From Mycolicibacterium iranicum (GTDB taxonomy: Bacteria > Actinomycetota > Actinomycetes > Mycobacteriales > Mycobacteriaceae), in contig NZ_LWCS01000002.1 of NCBI RefSeq assembly GCF_001650495.1, positions 124,001-188,000 on the forward strand: a DNA stretch of 64,000 bases. Direction: 5' to 3'. Each line of letters opens with the position of its first letter. Position 1 is the stretch's first letter. The notes below the pieces were generated by a model. That model had not been told where the DNA came from. It saw only the letters and a program-made list of their open reading frames with translations, and made no database searches. Shown piece by piece: positions 45,178 to 55,233 of the stretch. The position numbers and the translations under genes are program-made.

Positions 45178-46881
45178 CTACGTCCCGAAATACTCATGGA
45201 TCTGTCGGATTGCCATAGCTCCTTCACCGACCGCCGACGCGACCCGCTTTACCGAGCCGCTGCGCACATCGCCCGCCGCGAACACACCGGGTCGGCTGGT
45301 CTCCAGCATCATGGGCTGACGCGGCCGCGCTCCGTGATTGCTGCCGGTGTCCTGGTAGAGAGCAGCCGTGCCTGTCGCGACGAACCCGTGGTCGTCGAGG
45401 GTGACCGCACCGTCGAGCCACGAGGTGTTGGGAACGGCACCGATGAAGACGAACAGAGCGCGCGCCGTGACCGACTCGCGTTCGCCCGTCCGTGTGTTCT
45501 CGGTGACGACCGCGGTGAGTGCATGATCTCCGTGCACCTCTCGGACCTCGGTACACAAGCGCACTGTCACGCGGGGATGCTGGCGGACCCGGTCGACGAG
45601 ATACCGGGACATGTCTTTGTTCAGGTCATCGCCGCGGACCATCACATACACCCGGGACACCCTTTCGGCGAGGAAGACCGCCGCCTGGCCCGCAGAGTTA
45701 CCTCCGCCGACGATGACGACGGGTCCTGCGCCGCACATCAACGCCTCGTGAAAAGTGGCGGCGTAGTACACACATTTGCCCTCGAACTCTTCAATTCCCG
45801 GCACGGCGAGCCTGCGATAGCGTGCTCCTGTGGCGAGCACAACGGCGCGGGCGACCACCGTGGAGTCATCCGCGAGGTGGAGCACATGCTGTCCGCTGTC
45901 AGACTCCAGTCGGGTAACCTCGGCGGCGACCACTATTCGTGCACCGAACTTGCCGGCTTGCAAGGCCGCCCGCTCGGCCAGGTCGGCACCCGAGATCCCG
46001 CCTGGGAACCCCAGGTAGTTCTCGATTCTCGATGACGTTCCGGCCTGGCCACCGGTAGCGATCCGCTCCACTGCCGCCGTGATCAGACCGTCCGACGAGC
46101 CATATACGGCCGCACCCAGCCCGGCCGGGCCGGCACCCACTACGACGACGTCGCACTGGGTGGGCGCCGTGTCGGCGACCGGCAGCCCTACGCGGCGGGC
46201 GAGTTCGGCTGTGGTGGGATTACGCAGTACGTCGCCACCCCAGATCACCACCGGGACGTCTTGTGGTGAGATGCCGAATCGTTGCATCAGTCGCTCGGCC
46301 TGCTTGTCACGTTCCAGGTCAATACATTTGTGCGGCAACCTGTTTCGCGCGGCAAATTCGCACAGTCGCACAGTATCGGGGTCATAGCAGGAGCCGATGA
46401 TCCGAAATCCGGTTCCGTCCTGGATGAGCAACGAGCGGCGCACCAGGTAGGCGCGAAGGATGAGGTCGCTGAGGACCGGGTCCTGGGCGACGAGTGCCCG
46501 CACCCGCTCGTTCGGTATGACCAGTACCTCGCCGGGTTCAACTACTTCGGCGGTGTAGAACGCGGCTTGACCTTCGAGGTCGCCCAACTCTCCGAGGAAC
46601 CGCCCCGGGCCATGCACCCGGATCACGTGTCGTTGACCGTCTTCGTCGGTCGAGATGACAGCGATCTTGCCGGACAGAATCACGAAGAAGTGGTCGGAGC
46701 GTTCACCTTCGCGAACCAGCGCGTCCCCGGGGGCGACGGTGCGCCGGGCACCTCCTGCCTCGAGGAGGGCGATCTGATCGTCGGACAGGCGCGGGTAGGC
46801 ACCGTGCATGTCGGGGGTCTCCGCCAGCGGAGTGGATGTGCGCTGGTCTGTGCCGGCCTCAGACATAGTTCTCATGGACAT
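45178..46881 (-). CDS. cNMP-binding, glutaredoxin-like and thioredoxin-reductase-fold flavoprotein
   Basis: 567 residues in three parts. Residues 30-150 form a cyclic-nucleotide-binding (CRP-like) domain (DALVREGERSDHFFVILSGKIAVI; GPGRFLGELGDLEG). Residues 160-230 form a glutaredoxin/thioredoxin-like domain (FRIIGSCYDPDTVRLCEFAARNRLPHKCIDLE; DVPVVIWGG). Residues 240-567 form a TrxR-like FAD/NAD unit (VVVVGAGPAGLGAAVY; VVIVGGGNSAGQAAVFLAERV; GVFAAGDVRSG). The usual CxxC redox pair of thioredoxin reductase is replaced by KCVYYAAT, so direct thioredoxin reduction through it is doubtful. ATG 46881 has a GGAG site; the start overlaps the zinc-finger gene by 23 nt. Last gene of the stress operon. 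Confidence 0.9.
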   Translation of the reverse strand: MSMRTMSEAGTDQRTSTPLAETPDMHGAYPRLSDDQIALLEAGGARRTVAPGDALVREGERSDHFFVILSGKIAVISTDEDGQRHVIRVHGPGRFLGELGDLEGQAAFYTAEVVEPGEVLVIPNERVRALVAQDPVLSDLILRAYLVRRSLLIQDGTGFRIIGSCYDPDTVRLCEFAARNRLPHKCIDLERDKQAERLMQRFGISPQDVPVVIWGGDVLRNPTTAELARRVGLPVADTAPTQCDVVVVGAGPAGLGAAVYGSSDGLITAAVERIATGGQAGTSSRIENYLGFPGGISGADLAERAALQAGKFGARIVVAAEVTRLESDSGQHVLHLADDSTVVARAVVLATGARYRRLAVPGIEEFEGKCVYYAATFHEALMCGAGPVVIVGGGNSAGQAAVFLAERVSRVYVMVRGDDLNKDMSRYLVDRVRQHPRVTVRLCTEVREVHGDHALTAVVTENTRTGERESVTARALFVFIGAVPNTSWLDGAVTLDDHGFVATGTAALYQDTGSNHGARPRQPMMLETSRPGVFAAGDVRSGSVKRVASAVGEGAMAIRQIHEYFGT

Positions 46882-47122
46882 AGCACCATCTCCACATTTC
46901 TCCCGGCTCCATGGATTGCACGATCGGGTGGCCGCGCGTGTGCGCGTGCGCCCGGGCGTGCCGCATCGGTGACGAGTCGCAACAACCGACCTGTCCGCAC
47001 GTCAGGCACAGCCGCAGATGCACCCATGGCGTGCCCAGCCGAAGACATTCCTCGCAGCCATTCGTACGCGGACGCACTCGACGAATCGCTACGACGTCTG
47101 GGTCCATACCTACCGATGTCAT
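46859..47122 (-). CDS. UBP-type zinc-finger protein
   Basis: 87 residues. CEECLRLGTPWVHLRLCLTCGQVGCCDSSPMRHARAHAHTRGHPIVQSMEPGEMWRWCYVHENYV is a full ZnF-UBP domain with Cys/His ligands and the WRWC segment. In eukaryotes this fold binds the ubiquitin C-terminus; bacteria of this kind have no ubiquitin, so the ligand may be another diglycine-ended or free C-terminal peptide. ATG 47122 overlaps the thioredoxin stop as ATGA, and the 3' end overlaps the flavoprotein start. Confidence 0.88.
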   Translation of the reverse strand: MTSVGMDPDVVAIRRVRPRTNGCEECLRLGTPWVHLRLCLTCGQVGCCDSSPMRHARAHAHTRGHPIVQSMEPGEMWRWCYVHENYV

Positions 47123-47571
47123 GGCTGTGCCTCCTTCGTGCTGTCGGCCGACAGCACCTGATCCACCCAATTGCGCAGTGTCGCAACGGGAGCTGCCCCC
47201 GACTGACGAGCGAGCACTTTCCCGTGCTCCATCAGTAGGAGCGTCGGCACCGACTGGACAGTGAACCGTTGAGATATGGCCGGCGCCTTGTCCACATCGA
47301 CCTTGACCAGTTTGAGTCGGCCGGCGCGTTCTCCTGCGAGCTGCTCAAGCGCCGGACTCACCCTGCGACACGGTCCACACCAGCTCGCCCACAGGTCGAC
47401 AAGTACTGGGACAGAAGATTCTTCGACCACGCCGTCGAAGTCCGCGTCACCTGCCACGGCGATCCACGGTAGCCACTGATGACAGTTGGCGCACCGAGGC
47501 TTTCCCGAGGCAGCCGCGGGTACCCGGTTGCGCTTTCCGCAGTGCGGGCATGTCACGACTTCTGATTGCAT
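47119..47571 (-). CDS. trxC: Thioredoxin with N-terminal zinc ribbon (Trx2/TrxC-like)
   Basis: 150 residues. CPHCGKRNRVP and CANCHQWL form an N-terminal zinc ribbon as in E. coli Trx2, followed by the active site WASWCGPCRRVSP near residue 63 and the cis-Pro motif SVPTLLLM. It is a cytoplasmic disulfide reductant; the zinc ribbon is associated with oxidative and chaperone stress roles. It lies 14 bp after clpB and is coupled to the UBP finger gene. Confidence 0.92.
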   Translation of the reverse strand: MQSEVVTCPHCGKRNRVPAAASGKPRCANCHQWLPWIAVAGDADFDGVVEESSVPVLVDLWASWCGPCRRVSPALEQLAGERAGRLKLVKVDVDKAPAISQRFTVQSVPTLLLMEHGKVLARQSGAAPVATLRNWVDQVLSADSTKEAQP

Positions 47572-47584
47572 GACGTCTCCTCTG

Positions 47585-50209
47585 TCAGGCCGCGAGGGCG
47601 GGTTCCGAATAGCTCACGGCGAGTTCGCCACTCTCCACGGTGATGCGAATCGTGCCCCCGCCGGCGATGTCACCGCGAAGCAGGGCGCGGCCGATTTTGG
47701 TCTCCACCTCGTGGGCGATATAGCGGCGCAGCGGACGTGCCCCGTAGACCGGATCGTATCCATGTTCGGCGATCATCCGCCGAGCCTCCGGAGAGATCTC
47801 AAGCTCGATTTGCCTTTGCGCCAAACGATCTCGGAGCCCGGCCAGCTGGAGTTCGACGATCCGCTCGAGCTGCGACATCGACAACGGAGTGAACAACACG
47901 ATGTCGTCCACGCGGTTGAGGAATTCGGGCCGGAAGTGTCCCCGTAGCTCGGCCATCACCCGGTCGCGCGCATCGGGTTTGATCTCGCCGTCTGCGGTGA
48001 CGCCGTCGAGCAGGTGATGGGATCCGATGTTCGAGGTCATGATGACGACGGTGTTGCGGAAGTCGACCTGACGTCCCTGAGCATCGGTGAGACGGCCATC
48101 GTCGAGCACCTGGAGCAGAGTATTGAACACGTCGGGGTGCGCCTTCTCGATCTCGTCGAGCAGCACCACCGAATAAGGCTTACGACGCACCGCTTCGGTG
48201 AGCTGGCCGCCTTCGTCATAGCCGACGTATCCCGGCGGTGCACCGACCAACCGGCTCACCGTGTGCCGCTCCTGGTATTCGCTCATATCGAGACGGACCG
48301 TGTTGTCCTCGCTGTCGAACAACGCAGCGGCCAACGTCTTGCCGAGCTCGGTCTTGCCTACCCCGGTGGGTCCAAGGAAGATGAACGAACCGATGGGACG
48401 GCGCGGATCGCGTATGCCAGAGCGGGCCCGTATCACCGCATCGGCGACCAGCTGAACCGCCTCATCCTGACCGATCACCCGCTCGTGCAATATTTCGTCG
48501 AGCCGCAGCAGCTTCTCGCGTTCGCCCTCCTGCAGTCGCGCGACCGGTATGCCGGTCCATGCGGCCACGATCTCGGCGATCTCGTCTTCGGTGACGACCT
48601 CCCGCAGCAGAGGTGATCCGCCCTGCTTGGACTTCAGTTGTTCCTCCGCCGCCTGCAGTTTGCGTTCCAGCTCGGTGATCTGGCCGTAGCGCAACTCCGC
48701 CGCGCGGTTGAGGTCGTATTTCCGTTCGGCTTCGTCGGCCTCGTGCCGGAGCTGTTCGAGTTGCCCGCGCAGTTCCTGCACCCGACGGATCGCCTGCCTT
48801 TCGGCGTCCCATTGCGCGTGCCGGGCATCTGCCTCCGCCCGCAGGTCGGCCAGCTCTTTGCGAAGCTCCTCGAGACGGGACCTGCTGGCCGCGTCCGTCT
48901 CCTTCGCAAGCGCCGCCTCTTCGATCTCCAGACGGGTGACGCGACGGGTGATCTCGTCCAACTCCGCGGGCATCGAGTCGATTTCGGTCCGCAGCCGCGC
49001 GCACGCCTCGTCCACCAGGTCGATCGCCTTGTCGGGCAGAAAGCGGTCGGTGATGTAGCGATGCGACAGGGTCGCCGCCGCGACCATTGCGGCATCCTGG
49101 ATCTTCACCCCGTGGAACACCTCAAGGCGCTCGCGCAGACCGCGCAGGATGGATACGGTGTCCTCGACGTCGGGTTCGTCGACCAGCACCGTCTGGAAAC
49201 GTCGCTCCAACGCGGCGTCTTTTTCGATGTGCTTACGGTACTCGTCGAGGGTGGTGGCACCGATCATGTGCAGCTCACCGCGCGCGAGCATCGGCTTGAG
49301 CATGTTGCCCGCGTCCAGCGATCCCTCCGTCGCCCCGGCGCCGACCACTGTGTGTAGTTCATCGACGAACAGCAGGATTTGACCTTCGCCCGCCTTCACC
49401 TCTGAAAGCACCGCTTGCAGTCGTTCCTCGAATTCACCCCGGTACTTGGCCCCTGCCACCAGTGAGCCCATGTCGAGCGAAAAGATTGTCTTGTCGCGCA
49501 GTCCTTCTGGGACGTCACCGCGGACGATGCGCTGGGCGAGCCCTTCGACGATCGCGGTCTTGCCGACACCCGGGTCGCCGATGAGGACCGGGTTGTTCTT
49601 GGTCTTGCGGCTGAGGATCTGGGTGACCCTGCGGATCTCGGCGTCACGTCCGATTACCGGGTCCAGCTTGCCGGTGCGGGCCTCTGCGACCAGGTCGCGT
49701 CCGTACTTCTGCAGCGCCTCGTAGGCGCCCTCCGGGGTTGCGGAGGTTACCCGCTGGTTCCCGCGCACCTTGGTCAACGCCGCCAAGAACGAGTCCCGAG
49801 TCACGTTGTGCGAAGCCAGAGCTCGTCCAGCAGGGCTCGACGTCCCCTCTTCGGCCAGAGCGATCACAAGATGCTCGACGGACACGTACTCGTCCTTGAG
49901 TCGCTTGGCTTCGCGCTCGGCGGCGTCCAACAGGTTGGCCAGCCGCCTGGTGACAGAGACCTGGCCCGGCGTGGCACCTGGGCCGCTGACCTTCGGCCGC
50001 CGATTCAACTCGCGCTCCAGATCGGTGCGCAGTGCCGCGGTGTCGGCACCCGCGTGGTCGAGCAGCCGCGGTACGAGGCCCTCCGGCTGGTCGATCAGGG
50101 CCATCAGCAGGTGCTCACCGTCGACCTCTGTATGGCCCATCCGGGTAGCGATGGCTTGCGCTTCGGCCAGCGCCTCTTGCGATTTCTGCGTCAGCTTGTT
50201 GATGTCCAC
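47585..50209 (-). CDS. clpB: ATP-dependent disaggregase ClpB
   Basis: 874 residues. N-domain ([33 protein letters not shown]), AAA1 with [15 protein letters not shown] (Walker A) and LLFVDELHT, a coiled-coil middle domain around 410-530, and AAA2 with [15 protein letters not shown] and [16 protein letters not shown]. The pore loop tyrosine is in [10 protein letters not shown]. It has no ClpP-binding loop, so it acts as a disaggregase with DnaK. GTG 50209 is the start; the open frame to 50563 is a shadow of the MerR-like gene, with which clpB overlaps by 19 nt. Confidence 0.96.
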   Translation of the reverse strand: MDINKLTQKSQEALAEAQAIATRMGHTEVDGEHLLMALIDQPEGLVPRLLDHAGADTAALRTDLERELNRRPKVSGPGATPGQVSVTRRLANLLDAAEREAKRLKDEYVSVEHLVIALAEEGTSSPAGRALASHNVTRDSFLAALTKVRGNQRVTSATPEGAYEALQKYGRDLVAEARTGKLDPVIGRDAEIRRVTQILSRKTKNNPVLIGDPGVGKTAIVEGLAQRIVRGDVPEGLRDKTIFSLDMGSLVAGAKYRGEFEERLQAVLSEVKAGEGQILLFVDELHTVVGAGATEGSLDAGNMLKPMLARGELHMIGATTLDEYRKHIEKDAALERRFQTVLVDEPDVEDTVSILRGLRERLEVFHGVKIQDAAMVAAATLSHRYITDRFLPDKAIDLVDEACARLRTEIDSMPAELDEITRRVTRLEIEEAALAKETDAASRSRLEELRKELADLRAEADARHAQWDAERQAIRRVQELRGQLEQLRHEADEAERKYDLNRAAELRYGQITELERKLQAAEEQLKSKQGGSPLLREVVTEDEIAEIVAAWTGIPVARLQEGEREKLLRLDEILHERVIGQDEAVQLVADAVIRARSGIRDPRRPIGSFIFLGPTGVGKTELGKTLAAALFDSEDNTVRLDMSEYQERHTVSRLVGAPPGYVGYDEGGQLTEAVRRKPYSVVLLDEIEKAHPDVFNTLLQVLDDGRLTDAQGRQVDFRNTVVIMTSNIGSHHLLDGVTADGEIKPDARDRVMAELRGHFRPEFLNRVDDIVLFTPLSMSQLERIVELQLAGLRDRLAQRQIELEISPEARRMIAEHGYDPVYGARPLRRYIAHEVETKIGRALLRGDIAGGGTIRITVESGELAVSYSEPALAA

Positions 50210-50508
50210 AGCGGTGTCCTCCTTCGGCGAGATGCGGATTCCAGTTCGTCGATGCGATCCAACAGGTCGAGCACCAGCCCGATCGCCGCATAGTTCAGTC
50301 CCAGACCGGTGCGCAACCGCTGGACTCGCGCGACGGTGGCCAATGCAGACGGTTCCAACCAAAGTTCGCCACGGGCATCCCGCCGACATGCGAGCAGGCC
50401 CAGCGCCACCAGGCGGCGCACCATGTCGGGGTGTAGTCCACAGCGGGCTGCGAAGGCGTCGAGCGGCATTCCGGGCCGGCGCGCCAGCACATAGCGCGGG
50501 GAGGTCAT
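50191..50508 (-). CDS. MerR-like HspR/CbpM-type chaperone modulator or repressor
   Basis: 105 residues. [82 protein letters not shown] has the MerR/HspR helix-wing pattern plus a CbpM-like middle helix. It may repress the operon (HspR role) or bind and inhibit the J-protein (CbpM role). Immediate pairing with a CbpA-like DnaJ favours CbpM. I found no CTTGAGT-type HAIR box. Confidence 0.8.
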   Translation of the reverse strand: MTSPRYVLARRPGMPLDAFAARCGLHPDMVRRLVALGLLACRRDARGELWLEPSALATVARVQRLRTGLGLNYAAIGLVLDLLDRIDELESASRRRRTPLWTSTS

Positions 50509-51413
50509 CGTGCCCTCCTTGGGTCGAAGTTGGATTCGGCGGCAAGCTGCTCGAACAACTCACGTTCCCGTGCAGTGGGTTTGGTAGGCACCATCACCTT
50601 GATCTCGGCGTACAGGTCCCCGGGGGGACCGTTCGGATTGGGCATGCCTTCGCCGCGCAACCGCAACCGTCGCCCGGTCGAGGAGCCCTGTGGCACCTTG
50701 ACTTTCGCTTCCCCGCTGGGCGTCCGGACAGCCACCGTGGTCCCCAGCACCGCCTCCCACGGTGACACCGGCAGGTCGACGGAGATGTTGCGGCCGTCGA
50801 GCCGAAAACGGGGATGCGGCTTGATGCGCACCACGAGGTACAGATCTCCAGGCGGTCCGTTACCGCTGCCGCGACCCCCCTCTCCCGCCAGCCGAATCCG
50901 TTGTCCGTCGAGAACGCCGGCGGGAATGTTCACCGTGTAGTTGCGACCATCGAGGGACAGCTGCCGTTTGCCGCCCCGGTAAGCCTCCTCGACCGTGAGG
51001 TCCAGCACCGCCTCCTGGTCGGCGCCGGGGATCGGCCCGAAACCTCCACCGCCACTGAACATGTCGCCGAAAAGGTCTTCGATGTTGATGCCGCCGCGGA
51101 AGCCTTGGCCGTAGCGCACCCGAGCGCCGGAGTCTCCGGCCCCGCGGAATCCACCCGCACCGGTGCCCACCCGCTCCTCCCAATCCTCTGGGATGTTGCG
51201 GAAGTCTTCACCGAATCGGTCGTAACGTTTTCGGGTTTCGGGGTCCGACAGCACGTGGTAGGCCTCGTTGATCTCCTTGAACCGGTCCTCGGCGCCCGGA
51301 TCCTTGTTGACGTCAGGATGATGCTTGCGGGCCAACGTGCGGAACGCCTGCTGGATCTGATCGGCGGAGGCGTCCCGCGACACCCCGAGCACGTCGTAGT
51401 AGTCGCGGGCCAC
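50505..51413 (-). CDS. CbpA-type DnaJ co-chaperone
   Basis: 302 residues. J-domain [65 protein letters not shown] with the HPD motif, a Gly/Phe-rich linker ([20 protein letters not shown]) and the C-terminal peptide-binding domains. It lacks the CxxCxGxG zinc finger, so it is type II/CbpA rather than DnaJ type I. It stimulates the adjacent DnaK. ATGA overlap with the MerR-like gene. Confidence 0.94.
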   Translation of the reverse strand: MARDYYDVLGVSRDASADQIQQAFRTLARKHHPDVNKDPGAEDRFKEINEAYHVLSDPETRKRYDRFGEDFRNIPEDWEERVGTGAGGFRGAGDSGARVRYGQGFRGGINIEDLFGDMFSGGGGFGPIPGADQEAVLDLTVEEAYRGGKRQLSLDGRNYTVNIPAGVLDGQRIRLAGEGGRGSGNGPPGDLYLVVRIKPHPRFRLDGRNISVDLPVSPWEAVLGTTVAVRTPSGEAKVKVPQGSSTGRRLRLRGEGMPNPNGPPGDLYAEIKVMVPTKPTARERELFEQLAAESNFDPRRAR

Positions 51414-51419
51414 TGAGAA

Positions 51420-51935
51420 TCACTCCCCGCGTCGGGAGACCACCACGGCGGCCGGCCGAAGTTGCCCCGATCCCTCACCGTAACCCGGTCGTAGAACTTC
51501 GACGACCGTCCCCGGCGCGCTGTCCGGTTGCTCCACCACCCCGACCACCTCGTGGCGCTCCGGGTCGAAGGGCACCCCTGCCTCAGCATCGCGCGGATAG
51601 CCGAGCTGCTCGAGGACCTGCAGCGCCTGTTCGAGGATGCTCTGCACCCCCGCGACGACCGCGTCGGACTGCTCCCCGGCATGCCCGAGGGCACGCTCGA
51701 GGTTATCCACGATGGGGAGCCAGGCCCCAGCCACTCTGGATCTTTCCGTGGCTCGCTCGTGGGCCAGTTCGCGAGCGTACCGCTTACGCAAGTTGTCCAG
51801 ATCCGCAACGGCGCGCCGCCAGCGATCTTCGAGCTTGGCCATCTCCTCATCTCGATCAGGTTGAGTGGCAACCGCATCTGGTGGATCCCGGTCTGTTGGG
51901 TCCTGGGTCTTGGATTGCTCTGCGGGGCTGACCAT
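51420..51935 (-). CDS. grpE: GrpE nucleotide exchange factor
   Basis: 171 residues. Long N-terminal coiled coil (DEEMAKLEDRWRRAVADLDNLRKRYARELAHERATERSRVAGAWLPIVDNLERAL) and the C-terminal beta domain VPFDPERHEVVGVVEQPDSAPGTVVEVLRPGYG, typical of GrpE. It releases ADP from DnaK. It lies 6 bp after dnaK and 6 bp before the J-protein gene in the same operon. The second beta-domain half is somewhat diverged. Confidence 0.92.
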   Translation of the reverse strand: MVSPAEQSKTQDPTDRDPPDAVATQPDRDEEMAKLEDRWRRAVADLDNLRKRYARELAHERATERSRVAGAWLPIVDNLERALGHAGEQSDAVVAGVQSILEQALQVLEQLGYPRDAEAGVPFDPERHEVVGVVEQPDSAPGTVVEVLRPGYGEGSGQLRPAAVVVSRRGE

Positions 51936-51941
51936 TGCGGC

Positions 51942-53834
51942 TCAGCCTCGGTCGAACTCGGCGTCGACCACGTCGTCGTCGCCGACGGGGGAACCCTGGC
52001 CATTGCCGGTCGGACCGGCCCCGTTGCTGTTACCGTTACCGCTCGGCATGGGTTGCAGGCCATAGAGCACCTGCAGTAGCTCTGACGTCAGGGACTGCAC
52101 ACGGTCCATCGGTGCGTCTTCCTGTACGGCCTTGCGCGCGTCGGCGACCAGCATCTCGGCGCGAGCCCGATCGTGCGGCGCCGCCGAGTCGCCCAACTCG
52201 GCGAGTCGGCGCTCCACCTGGTAGGCCGTCGAGTCGAGCGCGTTACGGGCCTCGACCGCCTCGCGCAGTTGCTCGTCCTCGCGCCGGTTGGCCTCGGCGT
52301 CGGCGAGCATTCGCTCAACCTCGCTCTTGTCGAGGTTGGACTGCTCGCTGATGGTGATGCCCTGCTCGGCGCCGGTGTCCTTGTCCCGCGCGGTGACCTG
52401 CAGGATGCCATTGGCGTCGATGTCGAAGATGACCTCGATCTGAGGCTCACCTCTGGGCGCGGGTCTGATGTTCTCCAACTTGAATCGACCCAGCACCCGG
52501 TTGTCCCTGGCCAGCTCCCGTTCACCCTGCAGCACAACGATATCCACCGCCGGCTGGTTATCCGCCGCGGTGGTGAAGACCTCGCTGCGCCGTGCGGGAA
52601 TGGTGGTGTTCCGCTCGATGATCTTGGTCATCAGCCCACCGGCGGTCTCCACACCGAGTGACAACGGTGTGACGTCGAGCAGCAGGACGTCGGAAACCTC
52701 GCCCTTGAGCACACCGGCCTGGATCGCGGCGCCGAGCGCGACGACCTCGTCGGGATTGACGCTCATGTTGGGGTCCTTGCCGCCGGTCAGCCGACGTACC
52801 AGCGCTTGGACTGCGGGTATCCGAGTGGACCCACCCACGAGGATCACCTCGTCGATGTCGTTGGCGCTCAACTTGGCATCGCTCATCGCCTGCTTGACCG
52901 GGCCCATCGTGCGCTCCACCAGATCCGCGGTCAGGTCCTCGAACTTCGATCGCATGATCGTGGTGGTCAGATGCTTGGGTCCGCTCGCGTCGGCGGTGAT
53001 GAACGGCAGATTGACCTGGGTCTGCGCCACCGAGGACAATTCGACCTTGGCCTTTTCCGCCGCCTCGAACAGACGCTGCAATGCCTGCGCATCCTTGCGC
53101 AGGTCGATGTTCTCTGCGCGTTGGAACTCGTCGGCGAGGTAGTCGACGAGCCGGCGATCGAAATCATCGCCGCCCAGATGCGAATCACCGGCCGTGGCAC
53201 GCACTTCCACCACCCCGTCACCCACGTCGAGCAGACTCACGTCGAAGGTGCCTCCGCCGAGGTCGAAGACGAGCACCGTCTCGTGCCCCTTCTTGTCCAT
53301 CCCGTAGGCCAGAGCAGCAGCAGTGGGCTCGTTGATGATGCGCAGGACTTCCAGGCCGGCGATTCTCCCGGCGTCCTTGGTGGCGTTGCGTTGAGCGTCG
53401 TTGAAGTACGCCGGGACGGTGATCACCGCCTCCTTGACGCGCTCACCGAGGAACTTGCCGGCATCATCGACGAGCTTCCGTAACACCAGCGCGCTGATCT
53501 CCTCAGGCGAATACAACTTGCCGCGCACGTCGAACCGGGCACCGCCCCCGTCGCCCTCGACGACGTCGAAGCTGACCGCCTTGGCCTCTTCGGAGATCTC
53601 ATCGAAGCGGCGACCGATGAACCGTTTCGCCGAATAGATGGTCCCCTTGGGATTCATGATCGACTGGCGTCTGGCCAACTGCCCGACCAAGCGCTCGCCG
53701 CTCTCGGTGAACGCCACCACCGACGGTGTCGTGCGCGCGCCTTCAGCGTTGGGGATCACAATCGGTTCCCCGCCCTGCCAGGCGGCGATCACAGAGTTCG
53801 TGGTTCCCAGGTCGATGCCTACCGCTGTGGCCAT
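51942..53834 (-). CDS. dnaK: DnaK (Hsp70), accessory copy
   Basis: 630 residues. [24 protein letters not shown] at the N-terminus, [37 protein letters not shown], the linker [13 protein letters not shown] and the substrate-binding domain and lid. The tail [11 protein letters not shown] resembles DnaK C-termini. Genomes of this type carry the essential dnaK-grpE-dnaJ1-hspR elsewhere, so this should be a second copy; that cannot be proved from the window. AAAGGAATAG precedes the ATG. Confidence 0.95.
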   Translation of the reverse strand: MATAVGIDLGTTNSVIAAWQGGEPIVIPNAEGARTTPSVVAFTESGERLVGQLARRQSIMNPKGTIYSAKRFIGRRFDEISEEAKAVSFDVVEGDGGGARFDVRGKLYSPEEISALVLRKLVDDAGKFLGERVKEAVITVPAYFNDAQRNATKDAGRIAGLEVLRIINEPTAAALAYGMDKKGHETVLVFDLGGGTFDVSLLDVGDGVVEVRATAGDSHLGGDDFDRRLVDYLADEFQRAENIDLRKDAQALQRLFEAAEKAKVELSSVAQTQVNLPFITADASGPKHLTTTIMRSKFEDLTADLVERTMGPVKQAMSDAKLSANDIDEVILVGGSTRIPAVQALVRRLTGGKDPNMSVNPDEVVALGAAIQAGVLKGEVSDVLLLDVTPLSLGVETAGGLMTKIIERNTTIPARRSEVFTTAADNQPAVDIVVLQGERELARDNRVLGRFKLENIRPAPRGEPQIEVIFDIDANGILQVTARDKDTGAEQGITISEQSNLDKSEVERMLADAEANRREDEQLREAVEARNALDSTAYQVERRLAELGDSAAPHDRARAEMLVADARKAVQEDAPMDRVQSLTSELLQVLYGLQPMPSGNGNSNGAGPTGNGQGSPVGDDDVVDAEFDRG

Positions 53835-53837
53835 GGT

Positions 53838-54341
53838 CTATTCCTTTCGGTTGTTGCTGGTGAGCAGTTGGAGTGCGCGGTCGGCCACTTCGACGTCGGC
53901 GACGAGGTCGTAGTGGCGGGGCACCTGCGCGCTCACGGAGCGGAAGTCGCGGCGACCACCCTGCAGCGCGTGGATCAGCAGGCCCATCAGGGCGCCGAAG
54001 ACAGCGCCGAAGATCAGGCCGTAGCCGGCCAGCATCAAAGCCGAGATGATGGGCTCGATCCAGCTGAACAACCCGAAGATCCAGCCGATCAGCGCGCCGA
54101 CCAGGGCGCCTGAGCCGGCCCCGCGGAGAGCAGCCCCGCCGTAATTCAGGCGGCCGAGGATCTGCTCGACGTACTCCAGATCGCGACCCACGATCGCCAA
54201 CCGGTTCACTTCGAACCGTTGATCCGAAAGGTAGTCGACCGCCCGCTCGGCGTCGGCGTAGTTGTCGAAGGTGGCGATCACCTGGCGAGCGGGCTCGTTA
54301 CGCCGCACGGCCGAAGTTGCCACTGTTGAATGCTCTGCCAT
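53838..54341 (-). CDS. General stress protein 17M-like membrane protein
   Basis: 167 residues. N-terminal GSP17M (YflT-like) module QVIATFDNYADAERAVDYLSDQRFEVNRLAIVGRDL, then two Gly/Ala-rich transmembrane helices (GAGSGALVGALIGWIFGLF; ISALMLAGYGLIFGAVFGALMGLLIHAL) and a short C-terminal domain. ATG 54341 is chosen; upstream in-frame codons are a shadow of the Hsp20 gene. It lies directly between hsp20 and dnaK. Confidence 0.82.
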   Translation of the reverse strand: MAEHSTVATSAVRRNEPARQVIATFDNYADAERAVDYLSDQRFEVNRLAIVGRDLEYVEQILGRLNYGGAALRGAGSGALVGALIGWIFGLFSWIEPIISALMLAGYGLIFGAVFGALMGLLIHALQGGRRDFRSVSAQVPRHYDLVADVEVADRALQLLTSNNRKE

Positions 54342-54349
54342 CACTACTC

Positions 54350-54805
54350 CTAGGCATCCACGGTCTGAGGATCGGATTGGGCATGGACGGCATGCTGTCC
54401 TTGATCGGCAGTGCCGATCTGCACCTTGCGGGGCTTGCTTTCCTCTGATACCGGGACGGTCAACGTCAGCACGCCGGCATCGCACGCAGCGCTGAGCTTG
54501 TTCGCATCGAGGTTGTCGCCCAGAAACAGTTGGCGGCGGAACTCGCCATGGGGCCGCTCGTCGACGATCGCTTCATCACCGTCCTGGCGCAGCGGGCGGC
54601 GGCGCGCGGTGATCTCGATGACGTTGCGCTCCACGGTGACATCGATGTCATCGCCCTTTATGCCAGGCACATCGAGAGCGACGATGAATTGGTCACCGCG
54701 TCGAAACGCCTCCATCGGCAGTGTGTGCGCTGTGCGCGCGGCCGCCGTCGCCTGTTCGGCCAACCTGTCCAGTTCGCGGAACGGGTCGAATCGCATCAAA
54801 GCCAT
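54350..54805 (-). CDS. Small heat-shock protein, Hsp20 family
   Basis: 151 residues. MRFDPFRELDRLAEQ N-terminus, then the alpha-crystallin domain (FIVALDVPGIKGDDIDVTVERNVIEITARR; DERPHGEFRRQLFLGDNLDANKLSAACDAGVLTLTVPV with the conserved GVL). ATG 54805 has an AGGAGT site. A holdase feeding the DnaK/ClpB system; likely the first gene of the heat-shock operon. Confidence 0.94.
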   Translation of the reverse strand: MALMRFDPFRELDRLAEQATAAARTAHTLPMEAFRRGDQFIVALDVPGIKGDDIDVTVERNVIEITARRRPLRQDGDEAIVDERPHGEFRRQLFLGDNLDANKLSAACDAGVLTLTVPVSEESKPRKVQIGTADQGQHAVHAQSDPQTVDA

Positions 54806-55233
54806 GGTTACTCCTATGAGCCGAGGGTTGTGGGGTCGCAAGCTCGGGCAGCCGAACGCTGTCAGCGCTGGCTGTCGGTTGCTTCCGAACTACAAGACTG
54901 GCAAGCAAATTCGACGAGCGCGTGCTCCCGACAAGCCGGAAATGTCCCTTGCGATTGGTCCTGTCAGCACAAGTGGGTCTATCACCCGGTTTCGTGGTCC
55001 GCGGTGTCGCCGAGTTTCAGGCAGCCGCGGTGCCCCATCCGCGTGGTTGGACGCCGCTCAATCCGGCCGAGTGATCGCGGCGGCTGATCACGGCGCGATG
55101 CACTACCCCTTTATCCACCAAAACTACTGGTGTGAAATATCTTTCACGTCAGATATCTGTTGCAAGCACCGGCGCAGAGGCAACCCGCCGTGTACGGTGC
55201 CACCGGGGGTCGCGATCGCCGGATGATTGACGC
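54806..55233. other. 428-bp intergenic region upstream of the heat-shock operon
   Basis: No credible ORF. It should hold the promoter for the hsp20-to-flavoprotein operon. AT-richer sequence at 55105-55165 has short inverted repeats (AGATATCT). No HAIR or CIRCE element is present. A GTTT/GGGTA-like SigF pattern is imperfect. Confidence 0.4.

Noticed and set aside
50210..50563. 118-residue N-terminal extension of ClpB
   Set aside because: It lies antiparallel in content to known ClpB starts and is a frame shadow of the MerR-like gene; GTG 50209 gives the standard ClpB N-terminus.
54806..55233. SigF-type (GTTT/GGGTA) promoter or HAIR/CIRCE box before hsp20
   Set aside because: The only GTTT...GGGTA pair has too short a spacer, and no CTTGAGT-N7-ACTCAAG or TTAGCACTC-type element was found.
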